A stretch of 64,000 nt of DNA, taken from assembly GCA_031374735.1 (NCBI GenBank), contig JANMGQ010000166.1, positions 14,043 to 78,042 on the forward strand, in the 5' to 3' direction. The notes beneath the pieces were generated by a model. The model was not told the origin of the DNA. It saw only the letters and a list, made by a program, of their open reading frames with translations, and ran no database searches. This DNA comes from JABFRJ01 sp031374735 (GTDB lineage Bacteria > Pseudomonadota > Alphaproteobacteria > Rhizobiales > Hyphomicrobiaceae). Of this stretch, positions 40,497 through 49,370 are shown in pieces. How positions within the stretch are numbered: the stretch's first letter is position 1; the number at the start of each line of letters is the position of its first letter. The position numbers were made by a program, and so were the translations under genes.

Positions 40497-42611
40497 TCAT
40501 CGCCCTTCGCGCCACCAGGCTAGCGAGATGACTGCGAGCAGCGCTGCGAGAGCCGCAAGACCGGTGAACATCGGCGTCACTTTTACGCCACGTGTGACGA
40601 AGGCCTCACGGTCCTTGAGGCCGAGCCAACCCGAGCCGGATAGAACCCGTGCGCCCTGTAGAAGGGACACCCGCGGGACATCGACCGCGCCTGTTGCCGC
40701 AGACAGAATACCGCCGCCGCGCGTCCAGTAAACGCCGCCGCCGGTGGCAGTTGCGAGCGGTTGCATCTTTTCGGCCGTCGCCACCACCTCGCTCATTTCG
40801 CGGGCGTCTTCGAGGCCGGCATGGGCCACGGCGGTCAACTGGCCCGATTGCGACGTGGTCTGCATTTTGTAGAGGCCCGGCGCCTTCACGTCGATGACCG
40901 AGCGGAACAGGCCAGGACCGGCCTTCTCCAGCGTAATCTGACTGTTCTCGCCACCGGGCGCCGATATCGAGACGGGCGAGACCATCTCTTCCATGGTGCG
41001 ACGCTCAATGGTGATCTTGAGCCCGCGCGGTGTTGCGATCAGGCGTTCTTCTTCGAGGTCCGGCTCCTTCATGAGCCAGTGGGCCGTGCGACGCAGCATG
41101 TCTGAATGTGGGCCGCCGCCATCGTAACCGCGTGCCCAGAGCCACGCGTGATCCGACGTCAGCAGGGCAACGCGGCCCTTACCTTTGCGGTTGAGCACCA
41201 GCAGCGGGCGATCGTCGGCGCCGGTCATGACGTTGCGGCCCTCGCGCACCGAAACATCGACCTGGCGCAGCCAGTTGCCCCATTTCGGCTCCTTGTCGGA
41301 GGCGCCGGGAAGGCCGCGCGTGACGGGATGCTTCATGCCGTCTTCCGACAGTTTTGCCTTGAAGGGCTTCTCCAGCACGCGCCCGCTCGGCATGGCCGGG
41401 AGCACGCGCTGCAGGAATGTGCGCGCGAGGCTCGATGGCCCGGCATAGTCATCGCCGACGGCGACCAGCAGCGCGCCGCCGCCTTCGACGTATTGGTTGA
41501 TCGACTCGTAATAATCCGGCCGCAGAATGTTGTCGCGGTTCTGGTAGCGGTCGAAGATGATCAGGTCGAATTCCTTGATCTTCTGGACGAACAGCTCCTG
41601 CGTCGGGAATTGGATCAATGACAGTTGATTGACCGGTGTGCCATCGAGCTTGGACGGCGGGCGCAGAATGGTGAAGTGCACGAGATCAACAGCCGCGTCG
41701 GATTTCAGGAGGTTGCGCCACGTGCGCTCGCCGGCGTGCGGCTCGCCTGAAACCAACAGCACACGCAAATTTTCGCGCACGCCTTCCGCCGTCACGATCA
41801 CGCGGTTGTTGGCAGCCGTCAGTTCCCCGGGTGCGACTTCAAGTTCGATCTCGACAATGTTCTGGCCGGCGTGCGGGAACGGCATTGATAGCGTGACAGG
41901 GCGACCGATGCTGGCGCGTTTGGTCTCATCCGGCAGCCCCTCGCGGCGAACTTTCAGCGTCACCTGATCGGAACCTGCGGGGCGGCGGCCGTTCTCGACC
42001 ACCTTAGCTTCGATCTCGCGGGTGGTGCCGACGATGCCGAACTTGGGCGCCTTGGTGATCTCAATGCGGCGGTCGAACTCGTCGGGCTTGCCGGTCAATA
42101 AGGTGTGCACGGGCGCATCGAAGCCCAAAGCATTCGCGGCTTTCGGCACGTCGTGCACCTGACCGTCGGTGATCATGATGACGCCTGCGAGCCGGTCTGT
42201 CGGCGTGTTGGCGAGTGCACGGTTGAGGTCGACGAACAGGTTGGTTCCCGAGGGCCCGTCACCCGTTGGCTTGGCGGCGTTGACAAAGCGCACGTCGAGA
42301 TTAGGGATGGCCTTCAGCTTGGCTTCGAGGTCGCGTTTGATCTCAGCGGTGATCTGGGGGCGGTCGGCGATGGTTTGGCTGGTCGATTCATCGACCACCA
42401 CGACCGCGATGTTGGCAAGGCTCTCGCGCTGTTCTTCGCGCAGTGTCGGATTGAGCAGGGCGAGCAGCAGTGAGGCGAGGGCAAGCGCCCGCAGCAGGCC
42501 GCCGCGCTGGCGGCGGAACAGCAGGAACGCTGCCAACAGTATCGCTATGGCAACGGCGGCCCAGAAGATCGGGCCTGGCAGCAACGGCGATGTCTCGATG
42601 GTCCATTTCAT
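40497..42611 (-). CDS. large membrane protein of the MoxR/DUF58 operon
   Basis: 704 residues. Two N-terminal membrane helices (about 12-32 and 40-57) precede a VWA-like domain: VVVVDESTSQT at about 73-83 in place of a DxSxS MIDAS, and VIMITDGQVHD at about 142-152. Then comes a glutamine-amidotransferase-like domain (LRVLLVSGEP, DLIIFDRYQNRD, YVEGGGALLVAVGDD). A C-terminal helix (FTGLAALAALLAVISLAWW) closes it. It is the last gene of a MoxR - DUF58 - DUF4159-type operon whose members act in cell-envelope or protein-folding stress. The exact role is unknown. Confidence 0.82.
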   Translation of the reverse strand: MKWTIETSPLLPGPIFWAAVAIAILLAAFLLFRRQRGGLLRALALASLLLALLNPTLREEQRESLANIAVVVVDESTSQTIADRPQITAEIKRDLEAKLKAIPNLDVRFVNAAKPTGDGPSGTNLFVDLNRALANTPTDRLAGVIMITDGQVHDVPKAANALGFDAPVHTLLTGKPDEFDRRIEITKAPKFGIVGTTREIEAKVVENGRRPAGSDQVTLKVRREGLPDETKRASIGRPVTLSMPFPHAGQNIVEIELEVAPGELTAANNRVIVTAEGVRENLRVLLVSGEPHAGERTWRNLLKSDAAVDLVHFTILRPPSKLDGTPVNQLSLIQFPTQELFVQKIKEFDLIIFDRYQNRDNILRPDYYESINQYVEGGGALLVAVGDDYAGPSSLARTFLQRVLPAMPSGRVLEKPFKAKLSEDGMKHPVTRGLPGASDKEPKWGNWLRQVDVSVREGRNVMTGADDRPLLVLNRKGKGRVALLTSDHAWLWARGYDGGGPHSDMLRRTAHWLMKEPDLEEERLIATPRGLKITIERRTMEEMVSPVSISAPGGENSQITLEKAGPGLFRSVIDVKAPGLYKMQTTSQSGQLTAVAHAGLEDAREMSEVVATAEKMQPLATATGGGVYWTRGGGILSAATGAVDVPRVSLLQGARVLSGSGWLGLKDREAFVTRGVKVTPMFTGLAALAALLAVISLAWWREGR

Positions 42612-42639
42612 GGCGCTACTCCAAACGGCCCGATGGGCA

Positions 42640-42993
42640 TCAGGCCTTCGGCAGGCGTCTCAGGATTTCGGCCAGGGTGGCGTCGATTTTGTCGAACCGA
42701 GCCGCGTTGTCAGCTCGATCCTTTTCGACCGCCGCCTCCAAAGCCCGCATGCGCTGATCAAACTCGACCATGAAGCGCGCTACGCCATTTCGCAGGTCTC
42801 GCATATCGACCTGCAGCATGCCTTGGTTGCGCTCGATCTTGTCGAGGCGGTTGCTGACGCTGATGATTTCAGCCCGGATACTTGCAAACTCGGCCTCGTA
42901 CTTCGCGGTGCGCGTCGTGAGCAGGCCCGGCAGATCCCAGACGATCGACTCCGGGTCTGTCAGACGCTTGTCGAGCACATCAATCGTGGTCAT
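42640..42993 (-). CDS. coiled-coil protein inserted in the operon
   Basis: 117 residues from ATG at 42,993. It is almost entirely an amphipathic coiled coil (RTAKYEAEFASIRAEIISV, SNRLDKIERNQGMLQVDM, FDQRMRALEAAVEKDRADN), resembling small hypothetical proteins of rhizobia. It lies between the two large membrane-protein genes, 11 bp from one and 28 bp from the other. Function unknown; it may bridge its neighbours. Confidence 0.65.
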   Translation of the reverse strand: MTTIDVLDKRLTDPESIVWDLPGLLTTRTAKYEAEFASIRAEIISVSNRLDKIERNQGMLQVDMRDLRNGVARFMVEFDQRMRALEAAVEKDRADNAARFDKIDATLAEILRRLPKA

Positions 42994-43004
42994 GCTGCGC
43001 TCCC

Positions 43005-45953
43005 TCAATTCCCGAGCCGCTCGAGCAGCGCCGGCACGTGCACCTGATCGGCTTTGTAGTTGCCGGTGAGTGCATACATGACGATGTTGACGCCGACGCG
43101 ATAGGCTTGCTCGCGTTGGGGTTCACCACCGGGCACGACGGGGAACACAGGCGCATTGCGATCATCGACGGCCCAGGCGCTGGCGTAGTCATTCGACGTC
43201 ACGAGGATCGACGAGACGCCATCGACACGGCGCGCCTGACGGCCGCGTTCGGCGTCGCGCGGGCTTTCCGCTTCGACCCACAGCTGGCCGTTGTCGTAGC
43301 GACCTGGGAACTGGCGCAACAGGTAGAACGACTTGGTCAACACGTGGTGCTCGGGCACCGCTTCAAGGCGCGGCAGATCGAGATTGCCGAGCAGGCGGGC
43401 GAGAGGCGTGGTGCGATCGCCGCCTGTGGCGCCGGGGGTGATGAATGACGTGCCGGCATCCCTGGTGTCGAAGATGATCAGGCCGCCGTTTTTCATGTAG
43501 GCGTCGATCTTGGCGAGTGTCGCCTCCGGCAGCGCGCGCGCGGTCGGCAAAACAGGCCAGTACAGCAGCGGGAAGAAGGCGATCTCGTCAGCCTGGATGT
43601 TCACGGCAGCGGGATCGCCGGGCTCGACGGCGGTCTTTGCGATCAGGCACGCGACGAGGCCGCGCAGTCCCTGCTCAGAGACGCGATCGACGGTGGCATC
43701 TCCCGTGAGCACGAAGCCGAAGGTGACTTTGCCGGTTGCGATCTGGCTGCGTAACGCGGGATCGGCTGGCACGGCCTGTTGCGGGCGTGGGCGAACCAGA
43801 TGTTGTGGACAGGTTTGCGCGCCACGCGAACCCTGGCTGTCGAAACGCGGAAAGCCCTGCTGCGGAAACTGCTGTGCATCGGCCGTGCCGGGGGCTGTCG
43901 CGATGGCGCCTGCGAGGGCGGCGACGAGCACGGTTGCACCACGACCGGAAAACTTGCGCCAGCCGAGGAATGCGCCAGCGAGCGCGAGCGTCGCCAGAAT
44001 GTCCGTGAACAGCAGGCCGAGAGCCGAACTGAGCAACACTGGCTTCAAGGGGCGCGGCGCAGCGGTATCGACGGCGCGGCGCTCGAAGGCCGAGGGAAGG
44101 TTTGGCAATGGTTTCAGCACGGTTTTCGGGCCTGCCAGATTGAGGGCACGGGGGATACCTTGTGGGCCATAATAGCCCGGCGGGTTCTCGGCGGAAGGCT
44201 GTGCTTCGGCAATTTTATCGGCAGCGATAGACTGCGCCGTAGGCGGCGGCGGCTTCAGGACACCGAAACCATCCAGCGTTTGCTGGGGCGGCAGGACTTC
44301 GGCGTTATCAGCCGTCTGCTCGGTCGTGGTGGTCACCGGTGCGTCGGCTGACAACGAGACGCCACCGGGTTTGCCAAGCGCCGCGATGCGCCGCAGCATG
44401 TCGACGAACAGGCCTGATATCGGCAAGTTCGACCATTCCGAGTTGGCTGTGACGTGGAACAGCACGAGTTGCCCTTCGCCGCGCTTGGTGGCGGTGACCA
44501 GCGGTGTGCCGTCCTTGAGGCGCGCCCAACTCTTGACCTCTGTCCCGATGCGCGCGGGATCGGCGAGGACCTGCCGATTGACCAGCACTTCGGCGGGAAC
44601 GGACAGGCCCGCAAACAAGCTCGTCTCGTCGAAGCCGGCAAGCGGCTGCGGTGTCGACCACGACAGCGCACCACCGAGTTGGCGGCCACCCGCGCGCAGG
44701 GGCACCGGCAGCAGATCGTCGCCACCGCTTTCAAGGCGCGGGCCAGCAAAACGCACCAGCACGCCGCCGCGCTTGACCCATTGGTCGAGCTTGTCTTTCA
44801 GCTCACGCGGGATAGTGCCGATATCAGCAAACATCATGATCGAGACGTTGCGCTTGATCAGCCCTTCGACGGCTGTGACGAGGTTGGCATCGTCTGTTTT
44901 CGCCAGTTCTGAGAACGGCGCCAGCGCGCGGTCGAGGTAATACAGCGGCGCGAGCAGCGGCTGAGCCAACTCGCGTGATGTCCCTGACAAAAGGCCGATG
45001 CGGTGCCATTGCGAGCGGCTGTCGAGCAGATGCACGGCACCGGCCGAGCGCTCACCGGCGATCTCGATGCGGGTCACCTGGTTGCGCAGTTCAAGCGGCA
45101 AGTCGATGCGGGCCGAGGTCGAGGCAGCGCCCGGGTCAAAGCCGAACTTTGCCTCGGCCAGGCGTTGGCCGCGCTGGGACATGGCATAGATGGCGCCCTG
45201 GCGTGCCGGGCCGCCTGTGCGCAACACGCTGGCTTCGAGGCGCCCGCCCTGGCCGAGGATCGCAACTGTCGCGAGCGCCTCCTGGCCTTGACCGAGTTCA
45301 ATCAATGTCGCTGTCACGCCACTGCCGAGGCCGAGCAGTCTGTCGGCGAAGGTGCGCGCGTCGGACGCGTGGTCGATGCCGTCGGTGACCCAGAACACGG
45401 AGACGCCGGATTGGCCCTTCAGCGTTTCCGAGAGCGCGTCGGCGGTGGCGGCGCGATCAGGTGCGTGCGGATAGGGCTGCACGGCGGCGGCGGACGAGCG
45501 CGACTGATTGGCGGTCTCGATCTTGAGCGACTGGAACCGCGAAACGCGCGCGGTCGGGGCAACAACGACGGGCCGCCCCTGGCTCTCGGCTTCGGCGATC
45601 AGGCGTTCGACCTGCGCGCTCATATCAGACCAGCGCGGGGCCGAGGCCCAGCCATTGTCGATCACAACGGCAACCGGGCCAGTGCCGCCAACCGCAGACT
45701 TGCGCAGCGGATTGAGCACCGGTTCGGCGAGCGCGAGTATGAGCAAGGCCGCTGCCAGCATGCGGATCAGCATCAACCACCAGGGCGTCCGCTCGGGCTG
45801 CTTTTCTTTGTCTTCGAGGCCGACCAGGATACGCGTCGCCGGAAATTCGACGCGCTTTGGCGCTGGTGGCGTGGTGCGCAGCAGCCAGAAGATGATCGGC
45901 AGCGCCAGTAGCCCGATCAGCAGCGCGGGATTGAGGAAGGCCAAGCCGCTCAT
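43005..45953 (-). CDS. BatA-like plus DUF4159 membrane protein
   Basis: 982 residues. The N-terminus FLNPALLIGLLALPIIFWLL (6-25) is the BatA/aerotolerance type. A VWA-like region (VAVVIDNGWASAP) and a GATase-like part (LVRFAGPRL) follow, then a membrane helix pair and a C-terminal DUF4159 domain (GLIIFDTRDAG; AYRVGVNIVMYALTGNYKADQ). Its partners MoxR and DUF58 are encoded upstream. The operon type is conserved in alphaproteobacteria and is thought to act in envelope maintenance, with MoxR as chaperone. Complete by length and ends. Confidence 0.88.
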   Translation of the reverse strand: MSGLAFLNPALLIGLLALPIIFWLLRTTPPAPKRVEFPATRILVGLEDKEKQPERTPWWLMLIRMLAAALLILALAEPVLNPLRKSAVGGTGPVAVVIDNGWASAPRWSDMSAQVERLIAEAESQGRPVVVAPTARVSRFQSLKIETANQSRSSAAAVQPYPHAPDRAATADALSETLKGQSGVSVFWVTDGIDHASDARTFADRLLGLGSGVTATLIELGQGQEALATVAILGQGGRLEASVLRTGGPARQGAIYAMSQRGQRLAEAKFGFDPGAASTSARIDLPLELRNQVTRIEIAGERSAGAVHLLDSRSQWHRIGLLSGTSRELAQPLLAPLYYLDRALAPFSELAKTDDANLVTAVEGLIKRNVSIMMFADIGTIPRELKDKLDQWVKRGGVLVRFAGPRLESGGDDLLPVPLRAGGRQLGGALSWSTPQPLAGFDETSLFAGLSVPAEVLVNRQVLADPARIGTEVKSWARLKDGTPLVTATKRGEGQLVLFHVTANSEWSNLPISGLFVDMLRRIAALGKPGGVSLSADAPVTTTTEQTADNAEVLPPQQTLDGFGVLKPPPPTAQSIAADKIAEAQPSAENPPGYYGPQGIPRALNLAGPKTVLKPLPNLPSAFERRAVDTAAPRPLKPVLLSSALGLLFTDILATLALAGAFLGWRKFSGRGATVLVAALAGAIATAPGTADAQQFPQQGFPRFDSQGSRGAQTCPQHLVRPRPQQAVPADPALRSQIATGKVTFGFVLTGDATVDRVSEQGLRGLVACLIAKTAVEPGDPAAVNIQADEIAFFPLLYWPVLPTARALPEATLAKIDAYMKNGGLIIFDTRDAGTSFITPGATGGDRTTPLARLLGNLDLPRLEAVPEHHVLTKSFYLLRQFPGRYDNGQLWVEAESPRDAERGRQARRVDGVSSILVTSNDYASAWAVDDRNAPVFPVVPGGEPQREQAYRVGVNIVMYALTGNYKADQVHVPALLERLGN

Positions 45954-45975
45954 GATTGGGCCTTTCCAAAAACGC

Positions 45976-46109
45976 TGTCATGGCCGGGCCTGTCCCGGCC
46001 ACCCATGGGGCTGCGGACTCGAACGGGTAGAAGTTGAGGCACCGGTTCGAAGCGCGCAGACGCATCGCCAGCCGCCCAATGGGTGGCCGGCACAAGGCCG
46101 GCCATGACA
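45976..46109. repeat. inverted-repeat intergenic element (REP/BIME-like)
   Basis: Two GC-rich arms, TGTCATGGCCGG... (45,976-46,010) and its near-complement ...CCGGCCATGACA (46,075-46,109), with GTGGCCGG / CCGGCCAC cores, face each other across 64 bp. It fills the gap between the DUF58 and DUF4159 genes and is probably a repeat family of the genome. Confidence 0.7.
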
Positions 46110-46122
46110 GTGGTCGTGGCTA

Positions 46123-47067
46123 TCACGTGCCCGCCTCCGCTTTTTCTTTTGCCAACGGTTCACCGCGCAGGCGCATGATCACTTGCAGCAGCGTGTCGGC
46201 GGCGGATTTGTCGGTGTGGTGCAGAATGAACGACCAACCATTGCGGCGGCAGACATCCTGCAGCGCCGCGCGATGCGCGTGCAGCTTTTTAAGATAGGCT
46301 TCGCGCAGCGTCTCGGCGCGGTCCGACATCCAACGCGTGCCGTCTTCCACGCCGATAAATTCGGTGCGGCCAGAGTACGGCAGGGTCTCTTCGGCTGGAT
46401 CAAGCACCTGTATCAGATGGCCCCGCGAGCCCGAAGCTGCAAGCTCATCGACGCGTTTTGCCAGATCGTCGATGGGATCGAGGAAGTCGCTGATCCACAC
46501 GACGGACGAAAACCGCGCGACACGTTGTTGCGGCGGCATACTGCTTGTGAGGCCGGTTTGCTTGAGATTGGCCGCCAGCATTTCGGCGATGCGGGTGGTC
46601 GTTTTCCGGCTGATGGACGGCTGCGTCAGCCCCATCAAAGCAGTGCGTTCACCTGATCGCACGAGCATTTCGACGAGCGCGAACATCAGCACCAGCGCGC
46701 GATCGGATTTGTACACCTGCGAGAGGTGACTGCGGAACGCCATGGATTTGGAGATATCCGGCCACAGCCAAACCGTATGGGCGCTTTCCCACTCCCGCTC
46801 CTTGATGAACAAATGGTCCGACGTCGCCGAACGGCGCCAATCGATCTGTTGGAACGTATCGCCCGTCTGATATTGGCGGAACTGCCAGAACGTCTCGCCC
46901 GGTCCTGGCCGGCGGCGGCCGTGGACGCCGTGCACGACGGTGTTTGATATGCGCACGCCATCCATCATCAATGACGGCAGGCGATCGGCAAGCTCATGCG
47001 CCTCAGACTCGCGACCGAACATGTCGAGCGCAGACTTTTCGGCGGCAGATTTGAGCAAGGTGGCCAT
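46123..47067 (-). CDS. DUF58 domain protein
   Basis: 314 residues. The DUF58 core GRRRPGPGETFWQFRQYQTGDT followed by DWRRSATSDHLFIKERE (about residues 49-90) is unmistakable. A VWA-like half follows (VVWISDFLDPIDDLA, then a C-terminal RRNGWSFILHHTDKSAADTLL). These proteins accompany MoxR ATPases and are thought to be their clients or adaptors. It is encoded between the Uma2 gene and the BatA/DUF4159 gene. Confidence 0.9.
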   Translation of the reverse strand: MATLLKSAAEKSALDMFGRESEAHELADRLPSLMMDGVRISNTVVHGVHGRRRPGPGETFWQFRQYQTGDTFQQIDWRRSATSDHLFIKEREWESAHTVWLWPDISKSMAFRSHLSQVYKSDRALVLMFALVEMLVRSGERTALMGLTQPSISRKTTTRIAEMLAANLKQTGLTSSMPPQQRVARFSSVVWISDFLDPIDDLAKRVDELAASGSRGHLIQVLDPAEETLPYSGRTEFIGVEDGTRWMSDRAETLREAYLKKLHAHRAALQDVCRRNGWSFILHHTDKSAADTLLQVIMRLRGEPLAKEKAEAGT

Positions 47068-47073
47068 GTCGGG

Positions 47074-47664
47074 TTATTTGAGCTCCAGCTCAGTGGTGCG
47101 ATAGAATTGGCCTAGGCGGCCTATGACGCCGATATCAGGCAGGTCCACCGTCGCATCGGGATCGGTCAGCGTGTCGGTGATCCACCCATCGGGCGTGCGC
47201 CGCACCAGTTCAACAGCAATCGTCTTCTGCGATACAAACATGAAGCCGCGAATGTGGACGTGGGACTTGTAGTAGGCTCGTTTCAAGGCGAGCACGTCCG
47301 GGCGATCGCTCGAAAGCACTTCGACGACAAAATAGAAGCGCTGGGCGTAGATTTGGTCGGGCTGGATTTCAGTGTCCGATACTGTGATGTCCGGTTGAGG
47401 TGCCCAGTCGTGGTCTGCGGGCGCATGCACGGCAACGGCGAAATCCGCTGACCATTCGGGACGAACGCGCAGCAACGTTTCATGTAGTCCACGACCGATG
47501 TTGCTCGCAATCCGTTGATGCTTCACGGTCGGCTTTGGCATCATGATCGCGTTGCCATCGATCAGCTCCCACCGCTCCCGGTCAGGACGCGATCCATAGA
47601 ACGCAGCAAAATCCACGAAGGTCATTCGCGTCTTTGCTTGCACCCTGATCGCGAGGTCGTCCAT
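47074..47664 (-). CDS. Uma2-family nuclease-like protein
   Basis: 196 residues of the Uma2 (DUF820) family, a PD-(D/E)XK nuclease fold. The core includes WELIDGNAIMM, HQRIASNIGRGL, and the active-site strands PQPDITV and FYFVVEVLSSD. RBS AGGAGCG lies 5 nt before ATG at 47,664. Most members are uncharacterised. It interrupts the usual MoxR-DUF58 adjacency, 6 bp from the DUF58 gene, and its upstream side carries palindromic repeats, so it may be an insertion. Confidence 0.85.
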   Translation of the reverse strand: MDDLAIRVQAKTRMTFVDFAAFYGSRPDRERWELIDGNAIMMPKPTVKHQRIASNIGRGLHETLLRVRPEWSADFAVAVHAPADHDWAPQPDITVSDTEIQPDQIYAQRFYFVVEVLSSDRPDVLALKRAYYKSHVHIRGFMFVSQKTIAVELVRRTPDGWITDTLTDPDATVDLPDIGVIGRLGQFYRTTELELK

Positions 47665-47686
47665 GGCTCGCTCCTGTTTGCATGTT

Positions 47687-47788
47687 GGTGTCTGACCTTG
47701 GTCAGACACCGTGGCATCGGCCCCCACCACATGCGGCACCTGCCACTAGCACGTGCGGAGATTGGGTGTCTGACCAAGGTCAGACACC
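47687..47788. repeat. pair of GGTGTCTGACC palindromes
   Basis: Two perfect 24-bp palindromes (arms GGTGTCTGACC and GGTCAGACACC) at 47,687-47,710 and 47,765-47,788, 54 bp apart, lie between the MoxR stop and the Uma2 start. The two central bases differ (TT vs AA). The same unit occurs as a pair at 53,028-53,120. Confidence 0.9.
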
Positions 47789-47790
47789 AT

Positions 47791-48798
47791 TTAGATACCC
47801 TTTGTCAGCCGTCCGATGACACCGCTCATCGTTTCGCCATCAGCGCGGGCGGCGAAGGTCAGGGCCATGCGATGCTTCAGGATCGGCTCGGCGAGCGAGA
47901 TCACGTCGTCGATCGAGGGCGCCAAGCGGCCTTCGAGCAGCGCTTTGGCGCGGATCGCGAGCATCAGCGCCTGCGAGGCACGTGGGCCTGGGCCCCAGCC
48001 GATCAGGCGATCCGTTTCAGCGCTGGCGCCAGTTCCCGGGCGCGCCATGCGCACCAGCTTCAGGATCGCATCGACAACTTTGTCCGGCACGGGCAGCTGG
48101 CGCACGAGGCGCTGTGCGGCCATCAGATCGTCGGCCGTGAACGCCTGATCAATCCGGCGTTCTTGCGTGCTGGTGGTTGCGAACAACATGCGCCGCTCGG
48201 CAACCTGATCGGGGTAGTCGATGTCGATCTGGAGCAAAAAGCGGTCAAGCTGGGCTTCGGGCAGGGGATAGGTGCCCTCCTGCTCGATTGGGTTCTGTGT
48301 CGCGAGCACGTGGAACGGCGCTGGAACATCGTGCCGCGTGCCGGCGACGGTGACGTGCTTTTCCTGCATGGCCTGCAGCAACGCCGACTGGGTCTTCGGC
48401 GAGGCGCGGTTGATTTCATCCGCCATCAGCAGCTGGCCGAAGATGGGACCCTTGATGAAGCGGAACGCGCGGCGGCCGCCCTGGCCCTGCGCCTCCTCCA
48501 ACACTTCCGAGCCGACGATATCCGACGGCATGAGGTCGGGCGTGAATTGAATACGTTTGGCATCGAGGCCCAGAACATGGCCAAGCGTCTCGACCAGCAA
48601 CGTTTTCGCGAGGCCCGGCACGCCGATCAGCAGGCCATGGCCGCCCGCGAGCACGGTGATCAGCGTCTTTTCGATGACGGCCTCCTGGCCGAACACGACG
48701 TCGCCAGCGGCTTTGCGTGCGCGCTGGATGCGCTCGGTGGCAGCCTCCGCCCGCGGCACGATGGTGGCGTCGGCGGCAATCGAGGCGGTCTGGCTCAT
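47791..48798 (-). CDS. MoxR-family AAA+ ATPase
   Basis: 335 residues. Walker A GVPGLAKT (about residues 61-68), Walker B GQLLMADEINRA and sensor/Arg motifs (RASPKTQSALLQAMQE, FHVLATQNPIEQEGTYPLPEAQLDRF) are all standard for MoxR. It probably acts as a chaperone-type ATPase for the DUF58/BatA proteins encoded downstream. ATG at 48,798 is preferred; the extension to 48,843 lies in the promoter region. Confidence 0.92.
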   Translation of the reverse strand: MSQTASIAADATIVPRAEAATERIQRARKAAGDVVFGQEAVIEKTLITVLAGGHGLLIGVPGLAKTLLVETLGHVLGLDAKRIQFTPDLMPSDIVGSEVLEEAQGQGGRRAFRFIKGPIFGQLLMADEINRASPKTQSALLQAMQEKHVTVAGTRHDVPAPFHVLATQNPIEQEGTYPLPEAQLDRFLLQIDIDYPDQVAERRMLFATTSTQERRIDQAFTADDLMAAQRLVRQLPVPDKVVDAILKLVRMARPGTGASAETDRLIGWGPGPRASQALMLAIRAKALLEGRLAPSIDDVISLAEPILKHRMALTFAARADGETMSGVIGRLTKGI

Positions 48799-49020
48799 GG
48801 GGGGCTCACTCAGCAAACGCGGTCGACCGGCATATGGGGGCACCGATCGTGGTCATAATATGAACGTTGCCTGTCGATGCCGCCAGCGAAAAGACGGGCA
48901 GAACAGGAGATCGTGAACGGTGTTTCGCCAGGAACTGCTTCTTCGGCCGTCCGCCCCTAACCATCATGTCGGGCTCAACCAGGGCCCGTAAAGCAAAACC
49001 GATGATCCAGGAGCATTCAA

Positions 49021-49242
49021 ATGCCGCCCCACCACGTCGCCCACCTTGCCCTCGCCTTGCTTGCCGCCGCAAGCATCTCCACAACGGGCGGACCAGCCAA
49101 CGCGAAGTCAAAACCGTCCCGTGGCGAGTTTCAATGTATGGCACTTACCTGCAAGCCGATCTCGAAGCCGCCGAGTGCCAAGCCGCTGCCGTGCCAATCG
49201 TCGACCGGTACAAGTCGGGATTGCAGGCGTCCTCGCGCGTAA
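49021..49242 (+). CDS. possible small secreted protein
   Basis: 73 residues. AGGAG precedes ATG by 7 nt and the first 29 residues resemble a signal peptide (LALALLAAASISTTGGPANA). The remainder (SRGEFQCMALTCKPISKPPS) is short. An overlapping frame downstream (VPWRVSMYGTYLQADLEAAE, then ECQAAAVPIVDRYKSGLQ) also looks protein-like, so a frameshift may have split one gene. Low certainty. Confidence 0.35.
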   Translation: MPPHHVAHLALALLAAASISTTGGPANAKSKPSRGEFQCMALTCKPISKPPSAKPLPCQSSTGTSRDCRRPRA

Positions 49243-49370
49243 GCAAAAAGCAAAGTCGCCAATTGAATTGCCCCGAAGGCCGTCAAGGTGGTTGGCAGTC
49301 CAAGGACGGCGCCGCTGGTGTTGGGTCGCGCTGAAGCGCTTGACTCAACCTACACGGCTACATTGCTCGC

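Noticed and set aside
45003..45911. 302-residue plus-strand frame over DUF4159 gene
   Set aside because: Antisense shadow of an established gene.
47515..48858. 447-residue plus-strand frame over MoxR and Uma2
   Set aside because: Antisense to two clear minus-strand genes; composition rich in His/Arg/Gly typical of shadow frames in GC-rich DNA.
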